Shown: positions 8,825-17,473 of the stretch, piece after piece | Layout of the letters: every line of letters begins with the position of its first letter | How positions within the stretch are numbered: position 1 is the first letter of the stretch | NCBI GenBank assembly: GCA_963719465.1 | Contig: OY970386.1 | Coordinates: 1,984,001 to 2,048,000 of the forward strand | Reading direction: 5' to 3' | Length of the DNA stretch: 64,000 nucleotides | From: JALHUB01 sp963719465 | Lineage (GTDB): Bacteria > Chloroflexota > Dehalococcoidia > DSTF01 > JALHUB01 | Program-made: the position numbers and the translations under genes | The notes under the pieces: generated by a model | The model's database searches: none | What the model was told of the DNA's origin: nothing | What the model saw: the letters and a program-made list of their open reading frames with translations, nothing else

Positions 8825-8864
8825 GCGCGCTCGCCAAGGATTCACGCCCGATAAGGCAGACGAA

Positions 8865-8892
8865 ACTGAGCCCCGATATGTCGGGGCTCAGT
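8865..8892. terminator. Hairpin between convergent genes
   Basis: Perfect 12-bp stem (ACTGAGCCCCGA / TCGGGGCTCAGT) with a TATG loop lies between the ends of the T/P protein and selA. There is no long T-run, but the position suits a bidirectional transcription stop. Confidence 0.65.
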
Positions 8893-8935
8893 CATCTGCG
8901 GTAGTCGGTGGACTCTGGCTTACTCGCCCGTCACG

Positions 8936-10309
8936 TCAGCCGTCTGAGGCGTCAAGGGCTGCCAGGAGCGCGGACACGAGCGCGGCGTCGTCCTCCGGGT
9001 TGACCGTGCGGGGGTCGAGGAGCAACGTATCACGCTCGACGCGCGCGATCACGGGTCGTTCGCCCAGCCGCAACCGCCGGGCCAGCGTAGCAACGTCAAT
9101 CGAGGAACCCGCGAGGGCCAGCAGCTTGGTCGGAAGGCTTTCCTCCGGCAGACTGCCGCCGCCCACCATCGACCGTCCATCCAGCACCTTCGCCCCCTTT
9201 CCAGCCGCCCGCGCCCACGCCTTTGCCCGCGCCTCGATAGCCGCGACCGGAAGGGCGATCATCCGCCAGACTGGTATCTTCTCCACCGCCTCGTTCTTGA
9301 CATAATGTCTGAGCGTCGTGGCGAGCGCCGCTATCGCCCCCTTGTCCAGTCGCCCGGAGCGGGCCAGCGGGTGCTTCTTCAGGTTCTCCACCAGCTCGCG
9401 CCGGCCCACCACGATGCCCGCCTGCGGCCCGCCCAGCAGCTTGTCGCCCGAGGAGAAGATGAGGTCGGCGCCGGCCGCCAGGCTCTCCTGCAGCGTCGGC
9501 TCTTTGCCCAGTCCGAACCGTGTCGTGTCGAGCAGGCAGCCGCTGCCCGGGTCGTCCAGGAGCAGCAGCCCGCGGGAATGGGCCAGCCGCGCCAGCTCGG
9601 CCGCCGGCACCGACTCGGTGAAGCCGACCACGCGGAAGTTGCTCGTGTGGACGAGCAGGATTGCCGCCGTCCGGTCGCCGATAGCCGATTCGTAGTCGCG
9701 AAGATAAGTCCGGTTCGTCGTGCCGACTTCGACCAGTCGGGCGCCGCTCTCCGCCATTATCTCCGGTATGCGGAAGCCGCCGCCGATCTCGACCAACTGG
9801 CCGCGGGATATGATGACCTCTTTCCTCCGCGCCAGAGCCGACAACGCCAGGAGCAGGGCCGCCGCGTTGTTGTTGACCGCCAGCGCCGCTTCCGCGCCGG
9901 TCAGCCGGCAGAGCAGCGCTTCAACGTCGCCCTGACGGTTGCCGCGCTCGCCTCCCGCGAGATCGAGCTCGAGGTTGCTGTAGCCGCCGCTGATCGCACT
10001 CATCGCCGCCGTCGCTTCCGGCGAGAGCGGTGCGCGGCCGAGGTTGGTGTGAATGATGACGCCGGTCGCGTTGATAACCCGTCGGAGGGCGGGCGTCGTC
10101 AACTCGCTGAGCCGGCTCACCAGCGACGCGACGATCTCGTCGTACGCTGGCGCCGTCTGCCCGCCGGCGATAGCCTCTCTGACGCGCTCCAGCACCTCCC
10201 GCGCGGTTTCGACGGCAATTTGTGGAGCTATGGCGTCTCGAAAGAAAGCCAGGCGGTCGTCGTTGAGCAGGCGGTCGACGCTGGGCAGGCGGCGGTAAGG
10301 GCTCGTCAT
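8936..10309 (-). CDS. selA: L-seryl-tRNA(Sec) selenium transferase
   Basis: SelA, 457 residues, PLP enzyme converting Ser-tRNA(Sec) to Sec-tRNA(Sec) with selenophosphate. The N-terminal tRNA-binding helical region begins YRRLPSVDRLL. The family hallmarks VINATGVIIHTNLGRAPLS and VNNNAAALLLAL are present. The Schiff-base lysine is K290 in SSGDKLLGGPQAG. Length is typical of the family. No selB, selD or tRNA-Sec is seen in the window, although all would be needed for selenocysteine insertion. Convergent with the T/P protein gene, and oriented away from the aminotransferase-serA pair. Confidence 0.95.
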   Translation of the reverse strand: MTSPYRRLPSVDRLLNDDRLAFFRDAIAPQIAVETAREVLERVREAIAGGQTAPAYDEIVASLVSRLSELTTPALRRVINATGVIIHTNLGRAPLSPEATAAMSAISGGYSNLELDLAGGERGNRQGDVEALLCRLTGAEAALAVNNNAAALLLALSALARRKEVIISRGQLVEIGGGFRIPEIMAESGARLVEVGTTNRTYLRDYESAIGDRTAAILLVHTSNFRVVGFTESVPAAELARLAHSRGLLLLDDPGSGCLLDTTRFGLGKEPTLQESLAAGADLIFSSGDKLLGGPQAGIVVGRRELVENLKKHPLARSGRLDKGAIAALATTLRHYVKNEAVEKIPVWRMIALPVAAIEARAKAWARAAGKGAKVLDGRSMVGGGSLPEESLPTKLLALAGSSIDVATLARRLRLGERPVIARVERDTLLLDPRTVNPEDDAALVSALLAALDASDG

Positions 10310-10365
10310 GGCGCTTCCCTTCGCTTCGAGTATCAGCTATTCTAGCATAGTCGGGAGGTTCGCCT

Positions 10366-10434
10366 CTGAGGGTTGAAACCCTCAGCTTCGGCAGAGACGA
10401 TACTCGGAGGCAGGCTGCGGGATTTATCCCGCAG
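10366..10434. repeat. Pair of short palindromes in selA/aminotransferase gap
   Basis: Two perfect 9-bp hairpins lie about 30 bases apart: CTGAGGGTT-GA-AACCCTCAG (10366-10385) and CTGCGGGAT-TT-ATCCCGCAG (10415-10434). They share a CTGnGGG...CCCnCAG design with different cores. They may be REP-like elements or RNA structures. They lie in the divergent gap, so they are not ordinary terminators of either gene. Confidence 0.6.
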
Positions 10435-10544
10435 AACCGGAAATCTCTTTTCAGGCGGGGCTCGGCCTTCTTCTGAGGCCGCTCCAGCTTGCTCTTTTTT
10501 TCACGAGCGGCTATCCTGAGCTCACACCACACACGGAGGCAGCC

Positions 10545-11642
10545 ATGACGAACCTGCGAATTCCCGGCCCGACTCCCTGCGCCGACGAAGCCCTCAAGGC
10601 GATGTCTCGCCAGATGATCAATCACCGCGGCCCCGAGTTCGGCGGCATAATCCAGCGACTCACCGCCGGCGTCAAGAAGGTCTTCGAGACCGAGAACGAA
10701 GTCTTCATTCTCACGACCTCCGGCACCGGCGCGATGGAGACCGCCGTCGTCAACTTCCTGTCGCCGGGAGACCGCGTGCTCGGCGTCTCCATCGGCGCGT
10801 TCGGCGACCGCTTCGCCGACATCGCCAAGACCTACGGCGCCGACGTGACGAAGCTGTCGTTCGACTGGGGAACCGCTGCCGACCCGGTCGCCCTCGACAA
10901 GGCGCTTGCCGCCGCGCCCGGCTGCAAGGCGGTCCTTTTCACCCACAACGAGACCTCGACCGGCGTTACCAACCCGCTGAAGGAGCTGGCCGCCGTCGCC
11001 CGCCGGCACGGCGCCCTGGTCATCGTCGACGCCGTCAGCAGCCTGAGCGCCGTCCCCTGCCCGGTCGACGCCTGGGACCTCAACGTCGTCGTCACCGGTT
11101 CCCAGAAGGGCTGGATGGTGCCGCCGGCGCTGGCCATGATCTCGGTGAGCGACCGCGCCTGGAAAGCCTACGGGGTGGCGAAGATGCCCCGCTACTACTT
11201 CGACGTCGGCAAGGCCAAGAAGTACCTGGAGAGCGACCAGACGCCCTGGACGCCCGCCATCTCTGTCTTCTTCGCCCTCGATGTCGCCTTGAAGATGATG
11301 CTTGCCGAAGGGCTGCCCGGCATCTTCGCTCGACACGAGCGCGTCGGCAAGCTGACCCGCGATGGCGTCAAGGCGCTGGGCCTCCAGCTCTTCGCCGATG
11401 AGAAGTTCGCCTCCAATACCGTGACCGCCGTGAAGGTGCCGGAAGGCGTCGACGGCAAGGCCCTCAACAAGATGATGCGTGAGGAGTACGACACGGTGCT
11501 CGCCGGCGGACAGGCGGCCCTGGCCGGCAAGATCTTCCGCATCGGCCACCTGGGCCTGGTGAACGACGCCGACATCACCGCCTGCCTCGACGCCCTCAAG
11601 CTGGCGCTGCCGAGAGTCGGCTACGCGTCCGCCGCCGTCTAG
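10545..11642 (+). CDS. Class V aminotransferase, likely phosphoserine/alanine-glyoxylate type
   Basis: 365-residue PLP aminotransferase of the alanine-glyoxylate/serine-pyruvate type. Motifs: IPGPTPCADEAL start, TSGTGAMETAVVN phosphate-binding loop, VDAVSSLSAVPCPVD, and the Schiff-base lysine K188 in TGSQKGWMVPP. It ends 17 bases before serA on the same strand. Inference: it supplies the transamination step from 3-phosphohydroxypyruvate to phosphoserine, in place of a classical SerC. Alternatives are serine-glyoxylate or alanine-glyoxylate exchange. Confidence 0.88.
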   Translation: MTNLRIPGPTPCADEALKAMSRQMINHRGPEFGGIIQRLTAGVKKVFETENEVFILTTSGTGAMETAVVNFLSPGDRVLGVSIGAFGDRFADIAKTYGADVTKLSFDWGTAADPVALDKALAAAPGCKAVLFTHNETSTGVTNPLKELAAVARRHGALVIVDAVSSLSAVPCPVDAWDLNVVVTGSQKGWMVPPALAMISVSDRAWKAYGVAKMPRYYFDVGKAKKYLESDQTPWTPAISVFFALDVALKMMLAEGLPGIFARHERVGKLTRDGVKALGLQLFADEKFASNTVTAVKVPEGVDGKALNKMMREEYDTVLAGGQAALAGKIFRIGHLGLVNDADITACLDALKLALPRVGYASAAV

Positions 11643-11659
11643 TCGCCGCGAAAGGAAGC

Positions 11660-13234
11660 ATGGACCGTAAGGTTCTTGTCAGCGATCCCATTTCGCAGGA
11701 CGGCATCGCCGCCTTGCGGCGCTGCGCTGAGGTGGACGTTAAGCTCGGCATCCCGCCCGACGAGCTGATAAGCATCATCGGCGAGTACGACGCGCTCGTC
11801 GTCCGCAGCGAGACGAAGGTCACCGCGCCCGTGATCGACGCGGCCAAGCGCCTCCTGGTCATCGGCCGCGCCGGCGCCGGCGTCGACAACATCGACATCG
11901 AGGCGGCCACGCGCCGGGGCATAATCGTCGTCAATGCGCCGCTCGGCAACACCATCTCCGCCGCCGAGCACGCCATCGCGCTCATGCTTTCGCTGTCGCG
12001 GTCCATTCCCCAGGCCAACGCCAGTTTGAAGGCCGGCAGGTGGGATCGCCAACGCTTCATGGGCGTCGAAGTGCGTGGCAAAACGCTTGGGATAATCGGC
12101 CTGGGCCAGATCGGCTCGGAGGTCGCCCGACGCGCTCGCGGCCTGGACATGCACGTCATCGCCTGCGACCCGTTTGTCTCGGAGGAACGCGCCCAGGCGC
12201 TCATCGTCGAGATGGTCTCGCTGCCGGACTTGCTGCAGCGCGCGGACTACGTTGCCATCCACACCGCGCTCACGCCGCAAACGCGCGGTCTTATCGGCGA
12301 GAAAGAGCTGCGGCTGGTGAAGCCCTCCGTCCGCATCATCAACGTCGCGCGGGGCGGTATCGTCGACGAAGAGGCGCTCTACAACGCAGTGGAAGAGGGA
12401 CGCGTTGCCGGCGCCGCCTTCGATGTCTTCAGCCAGGAGCCGGCGGAGGACAACATCCTTTTCAAGAGCGACCGCATCATCGTCACGCCGCACCTGGGCG
12501 CTTCCACCGCCGAGGCCCAGGAGCGCGTCGCCCTCAACGTCGCCGACCAGATCGCCGCCGTCTTCCGCGGCGAGCCGCCGGCCTACGCCGTCAACGCGCC
12601 GCTGCTCCCGCCGGAGACGATGGCCGTCATCGGCCCATATGTGGACGTCGCTGTCATGACGGCGTCGCTGGCTACGCAGCTCAGCGCCGGCCAGCTCGGC
12701 GCGGTGGAAGTGGAGTACCTGGGCGAGATCGCCGAATACGACGTGACGCCGCTGAAGGCCGCCGTCATCAAAGGCCTGCTGGAGCCCGTCAGCGAAGAGA
12801 ACGTCACCATCGTCAACGCGAACCTTGTGGCCGAGCATCGGGGCCTGCGGATCAGCGAGCGCAAGGGCGCCTACGAGGGCATCTTCAGCAATCTCGTGCA
12901 GGTGCGCGCCGCGACCAAGGACGGCCTCACCACCGTGTCCGGCACAATGGGACACGACGGCCCGCACATCGTGCAGATAAACGAGTTCTGGGTCGATGTG
13001 GCGCCGGGAGCCGGTCACCTCCTCATCTGCCGGAACGTCGACCAGCCTGGGATGATCGGCACCGTCGGCATGATCCTGGGCCGGCACAACGTCAACATAA
13101 ACTCCATGCGCGTCGCCGGCGAGGGCGGCCAGGCGATGATGGTCCTCGGGCTCGACTCCGCGCCCTCCGATGAAGTCGTCCAGGAGCTAACTACCGTCCC
13201 CGACATGTTCTCCGTGCGCCGCGCCAGAATCTAG
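11660..13234 (+). CDS. serA: D-3-phosphoglycerate dehydrogenase
   Basis: SerA, 524 residues, oxidises 3-phosphoglycerate to phosphohydroxypyruvate, the first step of serine synthesis. It has the long bacterial architecture: substrate-binding halves flanking a Rossmann domain (GIIGLGQIGSEVARRA near 140), catalytic Arg and Glu regions (NVARGGIVDEEAL, QEPAEDN), catalytic His278 in TPHLGASTAEAQ, an intervening domain (about 320-450), and a C-terminal ACT domain (about 452-524: ICRNVDQPGMIGTVG) that in this family senses serine. Follows the aminotransferase by 17 bases, so co-transcription is expected. Confidence 0.96.
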   Translation: MDRKVLVSDPISQDGIAALRRCAEVDVKLGIPPDELISIIGEYDALVVRSETKVTAPVIDAAKRLLVIGRAGAGVDNIDIEAATRRGIIVVNAPLGNTISAAEHAIALMLSLSRSIPQANASLKAGRWDRQRFMGVEVRGKTLGIIGLGQIGSEVARRARGLDMHVIACDPFVSEERAQALIVEMVSLPDLLQRADYVAIHTALTPQTRGLIGEKELRLVKPSVRIINVARGGIVDEEALYNAVEEGRVAGAAFDVFSQEPAEDNILFKSDRIIVTPHLGASTAEAQERVALNVADQIAAVFRGEPPAYAVNAPLLPPETMAVIGPYVDVAVMTASLATQLSAGQLGAVEVEYLGEIAEYDVTPLKAAVIKGLLEPVSEENVTIVNANLVAEHRGLRISERKGAYEGIFSNLVQVRAATKDGLTTVSGTMGHDGPHIVQINEFWVDVAPGAGHLLICRNVDQPGMIGTVGMILGRHNVNINSMRVAGEGGQAMMVLGLDSAPSDEVVQELTTVPDMFSVRRARI

Positions 13235-13344
13235 CCTCTACGATCACCTCAATAGCGGTCTTAATCGAATTTTTACAGATTGTTATTGATGCCTTAGTCA
13301 CGGCTCCTTAAGCTTTGCGTTGATGTATGCAAGGAGTAAGGGCC

Positions 13345-14128
13345 ATGAAACGAATGCTGAAGTTCGCTCTCCCGTTTGCATTGCTGGCAATCATCGGCAC
13401 GGGAATAGTCACCGGCGTTGCGCTGGCGCAGGGTGGTGGTGGCGGCGGCAGCGCCAACCCGACAAGCAGAGTTGATCAGTTCCTCGGCTTCCTGTCCAAC
13501 CGCCTCGGCATAACAAGCGACCAGCTCAAGACGGACATCCAGGGCGCCGCCAACGATACTGTCGACCAGATGCTGAAGGACGGCACGATTACCCAGCAGC
13601 AGGCCGACAACCTCAAGCAGGAGATTCAGAACGGCAACTCCCCCGGCATGCTGGGCATATTCGGCAAGGGCCGCGGATTCGGCATGGGCATGATGGGCCG
13701 TGGCTTCGGCACCAGCCTTCAGAGCATCGTCCAGGCGGTTGCCGGAACGTTGAAGCTCACGCCGCAGCAGAATCCAGCAGCAGCTACAGAGCGGCAAGAG
13801 CCTGGCTGACATCGCCACCGCCCAGGGCGTCTCCCGCGACGACCTGAAGAACGCCATCACGACCGCCGTTGACCAGCAGGTCGATCAGGCCGTGACCAGC
13901 GGCAAGATCACGCAAGCTCAGGCCGACAAGATCAAGAGCGCCCTGAGCAGCAGGCTCGACCAGCTCATCGACCGCACGGGCGGCGCCTGGGGCTTCGCCC
14001 CGAAGGGTCAGAACGGCAGCGGGAACGGCCAGAACAACAGCGAGAACGGCACGACCACGCCGAACACCAACTTGCCGATGTGGCGCGGTTCGCCCAGCCG
14101 CAACGGGATGGGTATGCGCTTCATGTAG
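13345..14128 (+). CDS. Secreted helix-rich protein, frameshifted
   Basis: An exported protein of unknown function interrupted by a single-base frame change. The first part (13345-13809) has a signal peptide (FALPFALLAIIGTGIVTGVALA), a Gly run and a helical repeat (SDQLKTDIQGA, ITQQQADNLKQEI). It then runs out of frame to a stop at 13807. From 13772 the +1 frame continues smoothly (IQQQLQSGKSLADIA, then DDLKNAITTAVDQQ, ITQAQADKIKSAL) to 14128. Dropping one A at about 13771 (CAGCAGAATCC) restores one protein of about 261 residues with two copies of the same helical unit. AAGGAG at 13331 sets the start at 13345. Met/Gly-rich segments (GFGMGMMGRGFG) are notable. Confidence 0.7.
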
Positions 14129-14188
14129 TTTTTCCTAAGGCTTTGTCTCTCGTCCGACCTCGCGAGAGCAGGCAACATACCCCGCGAT

Positions 14189-14225
14189 GCAACGGGCCGC
14201 CTTTCGTCCACAGGCGACCCGTTGC
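14189..14225. terminator. Hairpin between convergent genes
   Basis: GCAACGGG and CCCGTTGC form the base and GCCT/AGGC an inner stem. It sits between the frameshifted secreted protein and larE, where a bidirectional terminator would be expected. T-runs are weak. Confidence 0.55.
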
Positions 14226-14241
14226 TGTATCTTCAGAATAG

Positions 14242-15066
14242 CTACGCCGAATCCGGCCTCTCGGCAAGCGCCTCGTTCATGCTGCCGCTGCGGAAGCCCG
14301 CCAGGTCCAGCGTTACGTAGGTATATCCCAGCGCCTTCAGCCCTTCGACGACCCGGCGTCGCGTCTCATTATCCAGGAATGTCGCCAAATCGCCTGCCTC
14401 GACCTCTATGCGCGCCAGCCGGGCGTGATGGCGGACGCGAAGCTGCCGCAGCCCCAGCGACCTCAGCAACTCCTCCGCCGCCTCTATGCGGGCCAGCGCC
14501 TCGCGGCTGATTGGCGTCCCGTAGGGGATGCGCGACGCCAGGCAGGCCAGCGATGGCTTGTCCCACGTCGGCAGACCGCGCTCCCGCGATAGCTCCCGTA
14601 TCTCCGCCTTCGTCAGACCGGCCTCGCGCAGCGGCGCGCGCACGCCCTGCTCCGACGCGGCGCGCTTTCCCGGACGGAAATCGCCGTCGTCGTCCGTGTT
14701 GCTCCCTTCGATGACTTGAGCCAGCCCCTGTTCGTCCGCAAGCGACCGCAAGCGGCGGAACAGCTCGCTCTTGCAGTGATAGCAGCGGTCAACGTCGTTG
14801 CGCAGAAAATCCGGCGACTGCATCTCCGCCGTCTCGATGACGACGTGCCGGACGCCGATGCGGGCTGCGACAACTCGCGCCGCTTCCACCTCCGCGGCCG
14901 GGACCGCCGCCGAAAGCGCCGTCACCGCCAGCGAGCGGCTGTCCAGAACCTCGCGGGCGACCGCGGCGAGATAAGTGCTGTCGACGCCGCCCGAGAAGGC
15001 CACGACCGCTGAGCCCATCTCGCGCAGCAGCCGGCGTAGCTCCGCTTGCTTCTCATCCAACGTCAC
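14242..15066 (-). CDS. larE: LarE-type ATP-dependent sacrificial sulfur transferase
   Basis: LarE-like PP-loop enzyme, 274 residues. In the known pathway LarE adenylates a nicotinate mononucleotide precursor and donates its own cysteine sulfur, making the thiocarboxylates of the nickel-pincer cofactor of lactate racemase and related epimerases. Seen here: pyrophosphatase loop AFSGGVDST (residues 25-31), RCYHCKSELF, EGSNTDDDGDFRPG, and the conserved sulfur-donating Cys175 in PSLACLASRIPYG, at the position expected for the family. The GTG at 15066 is preceded by GGAGAG and is preferred to longer upstream starts, which overlap the HD-GYP promoter. larB and larC are not in the window. Confidence 0.88.
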   Translation of the reverse strand: MTLDEKQAELRRLLREMGSAVVAFSGGVDSTYLAAVAREVLDSRSLAVTALSAAVPAAEVEAARVVAARIGVRHVVIETAEMQSPDFLRNDVDRCYHCKSELFRRLRSLADEQGLAQVIEGSNTDDDGDFRPGKRAASEQGVRAPLREAGLTKAEIRELSRERGLPTWDKPSLACLASRIPYGTPISREALARIEAAEELLRSLGLRQLRVRHHARLARIEVEAGDLATFLDNETRRRVVEGLKALGYTYVTLDLAGFRSGSMNEALAERPDSA

Positions 15067-15198
15067 GCAATCTCTCCTGCAGCAACCTGCAACCATCTTA
15101 GCACCCGACGACCGGAGCCAGCCACGCCGTTCACCTTCGATCATCACGGCGAGGGGGACGCGCTCGTAAAGGTTCTCGTGGATTCAACCGATATCTAT

Positions 15199-16986
15199 AT
15201 GAACGGAGGCGCACGTCTGCTCGCTAGAATCGCCATGCCACGAAGCGTTAAGGGCGACATCCTTTACCCGATCGCCACGCTGAGCTTGGTCGCCATCGTG
15301 CTGGTCGGCGTTGCGCTCGCGCTCCTCGGCGGGCGCAATATCGACACGCAGGCGAGGGATTCCGCCGCCAATGCCGCCTCCGCCTCCATAGCGGCCGTCT
15401 TGCAGCCGCGCGTCGCCAACCTCGACCTCACGGCGCCGCTATCGGGTGAGGCCCTCAGCCAGATTCAACAAACGGTCGCCCCGCTCGTCTTCTCCGGACA
15501 GACGGAACGATTGCGCATCTTCAACCAACAAGGGCTAACGGTCTACTCGACGGATCCGGCGGAAATGGACCGTGCAGCCGCCGATCAGGAGCCTATCCTC
15601 GGCGCCTTTGCTGGCAGGACTAAGGGCGCGGTTCTGAACGGCGGCTCGGGTGCCGATAGTCTTGGCTCCAAAGCCCCCGCACTGGACGTTTTCACGCCGC
15701 TGTACACAAACGGAAGGCAGATCGCGGCGGCCCTAGAAATCCAGCAGGACTACTCCACTACCGCTTCGAATGTCGCCTTCGCCCAGCGAGTGCTCTGTCT
15801 TCAGATTGGGCTGGCCCTGTTCGCCCTCTACGTCGTGCTTCAGGCCGGGGTCTGGGGCGTCACCCGCGCCCTGGCCAAGGACCACGCGCGCCTGACTTAC
15901 CTGTACCAGACCGGCGAACACGTCCGGTCGTCTCTCGACACCCAGGAGGTGCTCAGCCAGATCGTCCGCGACGCGACTGAGGTCGTGCAGGGGCAGTATA
16001 GCGTCGTCTGCCTCGTCGACCCCACATCGCATGCCCTCACGGCGCGCGCTAGCTACGACAATACGCAGAACTCGGCAGCCCAACACAACCGCGAAATCCA
16101 GGAGTGGCTGTTTCACCGCGTCCTGGCCACAGGCGAGACGAATCTGCTGCGCAACTGGCGCGCCGACTATCAACGAGTCTTCTGCATAGACGTGCCGCAG
16201 CAGCCCATGGCCGTGCTCTGCGTGCCCATGAAGCTGCGTCGGAAGGCAGTGGGCGTCATCGCCGTCCTCCGACGGGCGTCCGCCAACGGCTTCGGCCACG
16301 CGGAGGTCACCATGCTGGAGGAGCTCGCCGGCCAGGCAGCGATGGCGATCGAGCAGGCGAATCTCTTCGCCCGCGTTCGCTCCTACGCCAGCGAGCTCGA
16401 GCTTAGCTACGACACCACCCTCAAGGCGCTATCCGCCGCGCTCGACGCCAAAGACGCGGCCACGGAGGGGCATTCCGAGCGCGTCGCACAGCTCACAGTC
16501 GCCATCGCGCGCGAAATGCACGTGCCGGAGGAGAAGCTCATCGACGTCGAACGCGGCGCGCTCCTGCACGACGTCGGCAAGATAGGCGTGCCGGACGAGA
16601 TCCTGCGTAAGCCCGCGACGCTCACCCACAGGGAATGGGAGGCCATGAAGAAGCATCCGCTGCTGGCCGGCGCCCTGGTGTCCAAAGTCGGCTTTCTCGA
16701 AGGCGCGTTGCCCATCCTCCTCTACCATCACGAGCGCTACGACGGCCGCGGCTATCCTTTCGGACTCGCCGCCGACCGCATACCCCTCGAGGCGCGCATC
16801 TTCGCCGTCGTCGACGCCTACGACGCCATGACCTCCGACCGCCCCTATCGCAAGGCCGTCCCGCACGAAGTGGCCGTGAAGGAGATCGCGGCCAACTCCG
16901 GCAGCCAGTTCGACCCGGATGTCGTTGACGTCTTCCTTCGCGTCATCCACAGCTTCCTCGACCAGTTCGAAGAGCAGGTTGCCTGA
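15199..16986 (+). CDS. Membrane-anchored GAF-HD-GYP phosphodiesterase
   Basis: About 595 residues. Two membrane segments (YPIATLSLVAIVLVGVALAL and LCLQIGLALFALYVVLQAG) bracket an extracytoplasmic sensor region. A GAF domain (about 235-390) and an HD-GYP domain (about 405-590) follow. Metal-binding HD is at 457-458 (LLHDVGKIGVPD), the GYP-type motif is HHERYDGRGYPFG, and the late motif VVDAYDAMTSDRPYR is present, so c-di-GMP hydrolysis is likely. The start is uncertain: ATG 15199 or ATG 15235 are the plausible ones, neither with an ideal ribosome site. A longer frame back to 15046 would overlap larE. Possible partner of the GGDEF protein at 5.3-6.9 kb. Confidence 0.88.
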   Translation: MNGGARLLARIAMPRSVKGDILYPIATLSLVAIVLVGVALALLGGRNIDTQARDSAANAASASIAAVLQPRVANLDLTAPLSGEALSQIQQTVAPLVFSGQTERLRIFNQQGLTVYSTDPAEMDRAAADQEPILGAFAGRTKGAVLNGGSGADSLGSKAPALDVFTPLYTNGRQIAAALEIQQDYSTTASNVAFAQRVLCLQIGLALFALYVVLQAGVWGVTRALAKDHARLTYLYQTGEHVRSSLDTQEVLSQIVRDATEVVQGQYSVVCLVDPTSHALTARASYDNTQNSAAQHNREIQEWLFHRVLATGETNLLRNWRADYQRVFCIDVPQQPMAVLCVPMKLRRKAVGVIAVLRRASANGFGHAEVTMLEELAGQAAMAIEQANLFARVRSYASELELSYDTTLKALSAALDAKDAATEGHSERVAQLTVAIAREMHVPEEKLIDVERGALLHDVGKIGVPDEILRKPATLTHREWEAMKKHPLLAGALVSKVGFLEGALPILLYHHERYDGRGYPFGLAADRIPLEARIFAVVDAYDAMTSDRPYRKAVPHEVAVKEIAANSGSQFDPDVVDVFLRVIHSFLDQFEEQVA

Positions 16987-17077
16987 CTGCGGCGGTCCCT
17001 TCGCCTTGACGGGCGAACCGATATTCTGATAACTTCATTTAGTCCCCCGAACGCCCGCAACGGTGCAGGAGGAGCGC

Positions 17078-17461
17078 GTGCAAGAGCGCCAATTCGATCA
17101 GTTGCCGCCGCTGGAAAGGCTTGACATCAGCCAGAGCGCCGTCCGTGTGCTGTCGGGCGGGCAGGTGAACGTCACGCAGTCGGCGATGCAGAACGTTTTC
17201 GCCGCCGACATTCAGGTGAGCCAAAGCCCCGTCGGATCCATCAGAGGCGAGCGGGTCTCTCTCACTCAAGGCGGCGCCTTACTGGTCGTCGGACGAGAGG
17301 TATCGGCGGGAGACGCGTACGTCGGCTTCCTGGTCACGCCGTCGTTGCGCGATGGGAACGTGAAGTCCGTACTCACGGTCCCAACCGCCTTCGCCCTCGG
17401 TGCCGGCTTCTTCTTCGGAAGGTGGCTCGTCAAATCCGTCGGCCGGCTATTCGGCCGCTAA
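17078..17461 (+). CDS. Hypothetical beta-repeat membrane protein
   Basis: 127 residues, function unknown. The first 80 residues show a repetitive beta pattern (LDISQSAVRVLSGG, VNVTQSAMQNVFA, IQVSQSPVGSIRGE, VSLTQGGALLVVG) like the short right-handed solenoid of bactofilin-type proteins. A C-terminal hydrophobic segment (VPTAFALGAGFFFGRWLV) would anchor it in the membrane. GTG 17078 is chosen because AGGAGGAG ends just upstream. It ends 12 bases before the L25 gene, so the two may be co-transcribed. Confidence 0.6.
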   Translation: MQERQFDQLPPLERLDISQSAVRVLSGGQVNVTQSAMQNVFAADIQVSQSPVGSIRGERVSLTQGGALLVVGREVSAGDAYVGFLVTPSLRDGNVKSVLTVPTAFALGAGFFFGRWLVKSVGRLFGR

Positions 17462-17473
17462 CAGGAGCTTTAC

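Noticed and set aside
13798..13809. In-frame TGA as selenocysteine codon in the secreted protein (selA is nearby)
   Set aside because: Reading through the TGA gives unrelated sequence. The +1 frame continues the repeat instead.
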